A stretch of 10,353 nt of DNA from Pseudomonadota bacterium (GTDB lineage: Bacteria > Pseudomonadota > Alphaproteobacteria > Micropepsales > Micropepsaceae): contig JAKBAU010000109.1 in the NCBI GenBank assembly GCA_021808875.1, forward strand, positions 1 through 10,353, written 5' to 3'. Below the pieces are notes generated by a model that was not told the DNA's origin, searched no databases, and saw only the letters and a list, made by a program, of their open reading frames with translations. The number at the start of each line of letters is the position of its first letter. The first letter of the stretch is position 1. Positions 6,579 to 10,353 of the stretch are shown piece after piece. A program made the position numbers and the translations under genes.

Positions 6579-8444
6579 TTATGCAAAAAAACATGACAAT
6601 TCGTCCGCCATCGTTGGCACCAGGAGACTGCGGTCGAGGAAGAGGTTCCTCATCTCGCAGCTCGTTTCGGCGATTAGGAGGCATCCATGGCAAGCGGCGC
6701 CGTGAGTCGCCCGATCCCCGCTCCTGTCGTCTGGTTCATGATCAGCGCAAACGGGATCGTTTGAGCAAATCCGAAGCCGGTCCATGGCGCTCTTGAGGAT
6801 GTAGGCAAACCTCGGAGCCGTGGCGACAAGCCCGCCAAGCGTGCCCTGCGCCCCGGCGCTCGCGGTATAAATAAGGATACCGCAGCGGTCGGCGTCGCCG
6901 GCGCCGCGCGTACTGGACAGCGCATAGACTCTTTCCTTCAGCGAACTGGCCGGATAGCCGCAATCGAGGGCTATCTCGGCCATCAACGCGTGTGAGATAC
7001 TGTGGAGAAGAACGTAAGCCGTTCCCGGATAGGTAGGCGCCTTGCCGGCAAACCGCTTTTGCCAGTGCCCATATCCTGCAAGCAACTTTTGATTGCGAAC
7101 GGACGTGGCTGCGGTTTGGAGCCATTCGGCAATCGCGGCAGCGTCAAAATGGATGAAGATGCCTTCGCCGAACTGTTCGATTGCCGGCAGCCAGTCCGCG
7201 TCGCGCGAGATCGGCGCGCCGCGCACGCTCAACTGAATGTCTTCGATGTCGCCATCGGAGCCCGTCGGCGCAGCTTCAAATCGCGTGAAGCCATAAAGGC
7301 AGGAGACCTCCCTCAGGCGATGCACCGCGACCAGATTCTTGATCCCGGACAGATCGATCCCGGCATCGGGGTCGGCCCAAGCCTCTCGCGGAAGAGTCTG
7401 GGCGTAGAGCTTTGCGGTTGGATGGTTCGCGCCGATCTCAGAACGGCCGCTAGCAAACGTATCGAACTCGGACAGCTTAGGTGACCGCGTGGCGTCAGTT
7501 CTTGCACCCTCACGAATGCGCTGAAGCCTATCGAAAATGTCGCCGTCCGAATAAGGACCGAGTGACGCAGATACCTTTGGGTTGAACTTCTTGGCCTGAG
7601 CCACATCCTGGACTGTTTGCACGCCAGCAAGATCGCCCGATAGCTCATCAACGAGCTGGCTAAGTTCGTCCTCCTCGGTCGGCAGCGAAATAACCGTGTG
7701 AACCTGCGGGAAATAGGTGTTCGTCGCCGTTCGCGTCAGCAGCTTCAGATTGTCACCGCAGCCTTCAGGATCCCGGTCGAGCAGCCACGGCCGCTCGCCT
7801 CGGCATTTGCCGAGCCGCCCTGGCTGGAAGGTGTCTTGAAGGGACAGACGACGACCGCATCCGCACACGATGCTGGTGTCTGCGGGATCCGCGCTGGTTC
7901 CCTTTTCCTCCACCCACATCGGCTCGTGACATGCCCCCGAACCGTGAACGACCCAGCGCCAGTCGATATCTTGCAGATGCCCCTTGTCGCAGGCGCACAC
8001 GAAACGGATCGGCGTCACATCGCTCTTCCGTCCGTCATCGTATTGGAACCTTCTGCGACCCTTGCTGTCGAGGTCCTGCCAACGCACCAAACGTCGTCGC
8101 CTGGTCGTTTTGGCGCCGGAGGTGTTCGTTTCCACCTGCTCGCAGATGAACCATGTCGGGAAGATCGGCGCAGCGACGCCACGGGGCACGCCATCCCTCG
8201 AATCAACCGACGTGGGCGGTGTTCTCAAGGTCAGGCTGGCTGCCGGATCAAGGCGCCCCTGCTCCTTCAGAATCTGCTCAAGGCGCATCGTCAAACGCGG
8301 CTCGGGAAGCGTCGAGAAGGCGTTGCCCTTCATATCCCATTGTTCGAGCCCGCCCACCACGACGGACCGCGTCGGCAAATCGATCATCGCCCCGGGGCCG
8401 AACGTCGAAATCAACTGGCTGAGGCGCTGAGCATTCTTGGTCAT
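6579..8444 (-). CDS. drmB: DISARM protein DrmB (DUF1998 family)
   Basis: A complete 621-residue DrmB, partner of the DrmA helicase in DISARM anti-phage defence; published work describes a DrmA-DrmB complex that recognises DNA. Seen: the N-terminal RLSQLISTFGPGAMIDLP segment (7-24) typical of the family; Cys/His clusters at C150, C152 and H156 and at C194, C196, C214 and C229, likely zinc-binding; a YGFTRFEA motif (384-391); an HSISH helix (481-485); a glycine-rich TASAGAQGTLGGL (527-539); and a C-terminal Cys set (C560, C566, C585, C588, C596) with ACHGCLLIAETSC, characteristic of DUF1998. The length fits the family and no lesion is visible. The start overlaps the drmA stop by 4 nt (ATGA), so both are translated from one mRNA. 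Downstream, where drmC often follows, there is only the opposing GAP1 gene. Confidence 0.93.
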   Translation of the reverse strand: MTKNAQRLSQLISTFGPGAMIDLPTRSVVVGGLEQWDMKGNAFSTLPEPRLTMRLEQILKEQGRLDPAASLTLRTPPTSVDSRDGVPRGVAAPIFPTWFICEQVETNTSGAKTTRRRRLVRWQDLDSKGRRRFQYDDGRKSDVTPIRFVCACDKGHLQDIDWRWVVHGSGACHEPMWVEEKGTSADPADTSIVCGCGRRLSLQDTFQPGRLGKCRGERPWLLDRDPEGCGDNLKLLTRTATNTYFPQVHTVISLPTEEDELSQLVDELSGDLAGVQTVQDVAQAKKFNPKVSASLGPYSDGDIFDRLQRIREGARTDATRSPKLSEFDTFASGRSEIGANHPTAKLYAQTLPREAWADPDAGIDLSGIKNLVAVHRLREVSCLYGFTRFEAAPTGSDGDIEDIQLSVRGAPISRDADWLPAIEQFGEGIFIHFDAAAIAEWLQTAATSVRNQKLLAGYGHWQKRFAGKAPTYPGTAYVLLHSISHALMAEIALDCGYPASSLKERVYALSSTRGAGDADRCGILIYTASAGAQGTLGGLVATAPRFAYILKSAMDRLRICSNDPVCADHEPDDRSGDRATHGAACHGCLLIAETSCEMRNLFLDRSLLVPTMADELSCFFA

Positions 8445-10353
8445 GTGAGATCATCCGCGTTCGCGATCGTGTTTCCGTGAGGATCCCTGACCTTCAGGGT
8501 GACGTTGGGTTCCACGTCGCGCATGGAACGGCCCGCCACAAAGCGGCGGTGGGGTTCAGCCAAGTTGCCGATCTCCGGTTCGAGCGGCATGTGCAGCAGG
8601 CGATGAGGACTTTTCTTTTTGGCATAGGCAAACGCATTGCCGCCCGCCGCCTGCTCATCGGAAGTCTCAATCCAGGCATCCAAGATGTCGTCGATCAGCT
8701 TTGACAGAGCAGCGCGACCGCCGGCGATCATGCGCTCCGGCGCTCGATCGACGATCGAGTCTCGGACCAAGTTGCGGATTCCGACATTGTTCTTCAGTTC
8801 ATTGACCGCGACATCCGGGGTCAGTGCGCCATCCACATGGCGCGCCGCAGCGACCACGACCGCAGCCAAGGCGCGATCCAGCGCCCGTGCCGCCCAGGGC
8901 GTGACGCTCGTCGCTTCAACGGCGCGATAGAATGTGCGATGAAATTGGCCGAATTGCTCGAAGTGCATTCGGTCACGCGCCTTGTGGAGGTTCAGAACCG
9001 CCAGCACCAAGCCGGGCCTGGAGTGGTCACGGCCGACTCGGCTGGTCGCCTGGATGTATTCAGCGGCCGTCTTTGGTTGCCCCTGCACCACCATGAGCCC
9101 GAGGCGCGTGATGTCGAGGCCAACCGAGATCATGTTGGTCGCGAGAGCCACATCGACGGTTTCGGCATCCCGGCCAAAGACCGCCTCCAGACGCTGTTTC
9201 GCCTTCGCCACCTCGTCGGTAGAGACACGAGATGTGAGCTCCATCGGCTCTTTGATGGCTCTATCCGCGAACGGTGTATCGGCAGGTTCTACCCGGCGGC
9301 GTTGGGCGCCGTAACGAGCCGCCCGATCACGCACTTCATCCTCGACAATGCGCCGCGCGCCCCCCAACTCACGCAACGCGTTGAAATAGCAAAGCGCGGT
9401 CATGTACGGATCAGCAGGATTTCTGGCCTTGGCGTCGACGGGGATATTCGCGTCGTAAGCGGCCTGCGCGGCAGCGACGAGCGTTGTCAGAGACCGCAGG
9501 AAGACCAGCTTCGGGCCACGGCCTTGCGCCGCGATGCCCAAATAGAGCCGGGCGGGATTGGTCGATGATGGTACCGTCCGCGCGAAGAAGCTGTCGACAC
9601 GATCGATGCCAGGCGGCGGGAAAATGCTGGTCGTGTCCCGATCAAACAGAGCGGCGATTTGATCGGCCGCCCGTCTGACGGTGGCGGTCGACGCCACGAT
9701 CTTCGGACGAACGCGGTTTTCACCGGAGCCTCGCGAGGCAAGCTGATCGATCGCCACTTCATACAGACCCGCGACCGTTCCAAGGGGACCGGCAATGAGG
9801 TGCAATTCATCCTGGATGATAAGATCGGGCGGATCCAGCGACCAGCCATTGCCCAATGGTCGGCCTTCGCCCGGCTCAGCCGCCCCATAGAAGCCGACGC
9901 CATCTTCGAAACGGTCAACGTGCCCGAAGAAAGCGCCGGTCTCACCCACCCATGGCAGCGCGGCGAACTTGTCGACGGTAGCGATCAGAAACGCCGGAAG
10001 ACGCCGGTAGATGGGCTCGTCGACCGTAAGCACCGGTAGCGGTCGATTCCTGCTGAACTCGCAGCTGGTATTGGCGCAGCGAATTTCCAAATTGGTCGGC
10101 GCATGTTCGTTCGGCGTGCAGGAAAACGATGACGGCGTGAACTCGGTTCCGCACCACGGACAAGCCTTGAGCGGGGCCGGCGCGCGCTTGTCACGGCCGT
10201 TGCGATAGCGCCGAATTCGACCGACAGCTGTTGTCTCGTCAGACTTTCCTTTGCCGCCCAGCTTGTTCGGCGACGCGTCGGAGCCGACCCACAGACCGAT
10301 CTCGATTTGCCAGTCACCGAGCATCCGACGACCGCGCTCATCTACGTTCTTGG
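8441..10353 (-). CDS. drmA: DISARM helicase DrmA, C-terminal part (5' end beyond window)
   Basis: This is the C-terminal ~636 residues of the DISARM helicase DrmA, normally 1000 residues or more. The frame stays open from the ATG at 10324 through the right edge and the added residues fit the family, so that ATG is internal. Numbering from it: a likely zinc ribbon (C55-x2-C58, C83-x4-C88), TVDKFA (116-121), helicase motif II DELH (172-175), motif III SAT (212-214), motif V region TNMISVGLD (396-404) and motif VI QATSRVGR (425-432). Walker A and the N-terminal domains lie outside the window. DrmA is a superfamily 2 helicase; with DrmB it engages phage DNA, and host DNA is protected by methylation from a DISARM methyltransferase not seen here. 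Motifs II, III, V and VI look intact. It overlaps drmB by 4 nt. Confidence 0.92.
   Translation of the reverse strand, partial: KNVDERGRRMLGDWQIEIGLWVGSDASPNKLGGKGKSDETTAVGRIRRYRNGRDKRAPAPLKACPWCGTEFTPSSFSCTPNEHAPTNLEIRCANTSCEFSRNRPLPVLTVDEPIYRRLPAFLIATVDKFAALPWVGETGAFFGHVDRFEDGVGFYGAAEPGEGRPLGNGWSLDPPDLIIQDELHLIAGPLGTVAGLYEVAIDQLASRGSGENRVRPKIVASTATVRRAADQIAALFDRDTTSIFPPPGIDRVDSFFARTVPSSTNPARLYLGIAAQGRGPKLVFLRSLTTLVAAAQAAYDANIPVDAKARNPADPYMTALCYFNALRELGGARRIVEDEVRDRAARYGAQRRRVEPADTPFADRAIKEPMELTSRVSTDEVAKAKQRLEAVFGRDAETVDVALATNMISVGLDITRLGLMVVQGQPKTAAEYIQATSRVGRDHSRPGLVLAVLNLHKARDRMHFEQFGQFHRTFYRAVEATSVTPWAARALDRALAAVVVAAARHVDGALTPDVAVNELKNNVGIRNLVRDSIVDRAPERMIAGGRAALSKLIDDILDAWIETSDEQAAGGNAFAYAKKKSPHRLLHMPLEPEIGNLAEPHRRFVAGRSMRDVEPNVTLKVRDPHGNTIANADDLT

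Noticed and set aside
6585..6620. T-run at the end of drmB (seven A on the + strand, 6585-6591) as terminator or frameshift site
   Set aside because: The run lies inside the last Phe codons; the nearest stem (GCCA/TGGC) is too short and too far from it. No downstream frame would make a frameshift meaningful.
7002..7484. 160-codon open frame on the + strand
   Set aside because: Antisense to drmB, with no independent support.
7698..8480. 260-codon open frame on the + strand
   Set aside because: It lies antisense to drmB and the end of drmA, which have clear family motifs; its translation is Arg/Pro-rich without a recognisable domain. A shadow of GC-rich coding DNA.
8837..9568. 243-codon open frame on the + strand
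   Set aside because: Antisense to the helicase core of drmA, with no motif or ribosome-binding support.
1..10353. CRISPR arrays, tRNA or rRNA genes, insertion sequences, long direct or inverted repeats
   Set aside because: None was visible on reading; nearly all bases are accounted for by the seven coding regions.

Overview
The window is dense coding sequence from a GC-rich bacterium. GC-rich third codon positions, short ATGA/TGATG gene overlaps and the style of the proteins suggest a proteobacterium, perhaps an alphaproteobacterium. No rRNA, tRNA or housekeeping gene is present, so the taxonomy is inference only. Everything recognisable points to a chromosomal or plasmid defence island.

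Left part (1-6517, + strand): one tightly packed operon of five genes. The first gene is cut by the window edge. It is a calcineurin-like metallophosphoesterase with a small helical C-terminal domain resembling the effector-associated (EAD/Death-like) adaptor domains of bacterial conflict systems. It overlaps by 1 nt a gene for an all-helical protein of the GASH type (GTPase-associated system helical domain). Two different P-loop GTPases follow, matching the 'double-GTPase' pair: DO-GTPase2 with an N-terminal Cys cluster, then DO-GTPase1. The last gene is an 880-residue GTPase-associated protein 1 (GAP1). Genes overlap by 1 to 4 nt or are 1 nt apart, so they are probably co-transcribed and translationally coupled. 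This is the GAP1/GASH/double-GTPase class, predicted by comparative genomics as an NTP-dependent conflict system and, as far as I know, little studied by experiment. The unusual part is the phosphoesterase fused to an adaptor-like tail, which could be its effector.

Gap (6518-6578): 61 bases between convergent genes, with no convincing terminator.

Right part (6579-10353, - strand): drmB and the 3' part of drmA, the core pair of DISARM anti-phage defence, overlapping by 4 nt. drmA runs off the right edge; its C-terminal helicase motifs are present and Walker A lies outside. No drmC follows drmB, because the opposing GTPase operon occupies that position.

The window therefore holds two defence modules tail to tail: a DISARM module and a complete GTPase-associated operon with a candidate effector gene. 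That they act together is not shown by the sequence; close placement is typical of defence islands.
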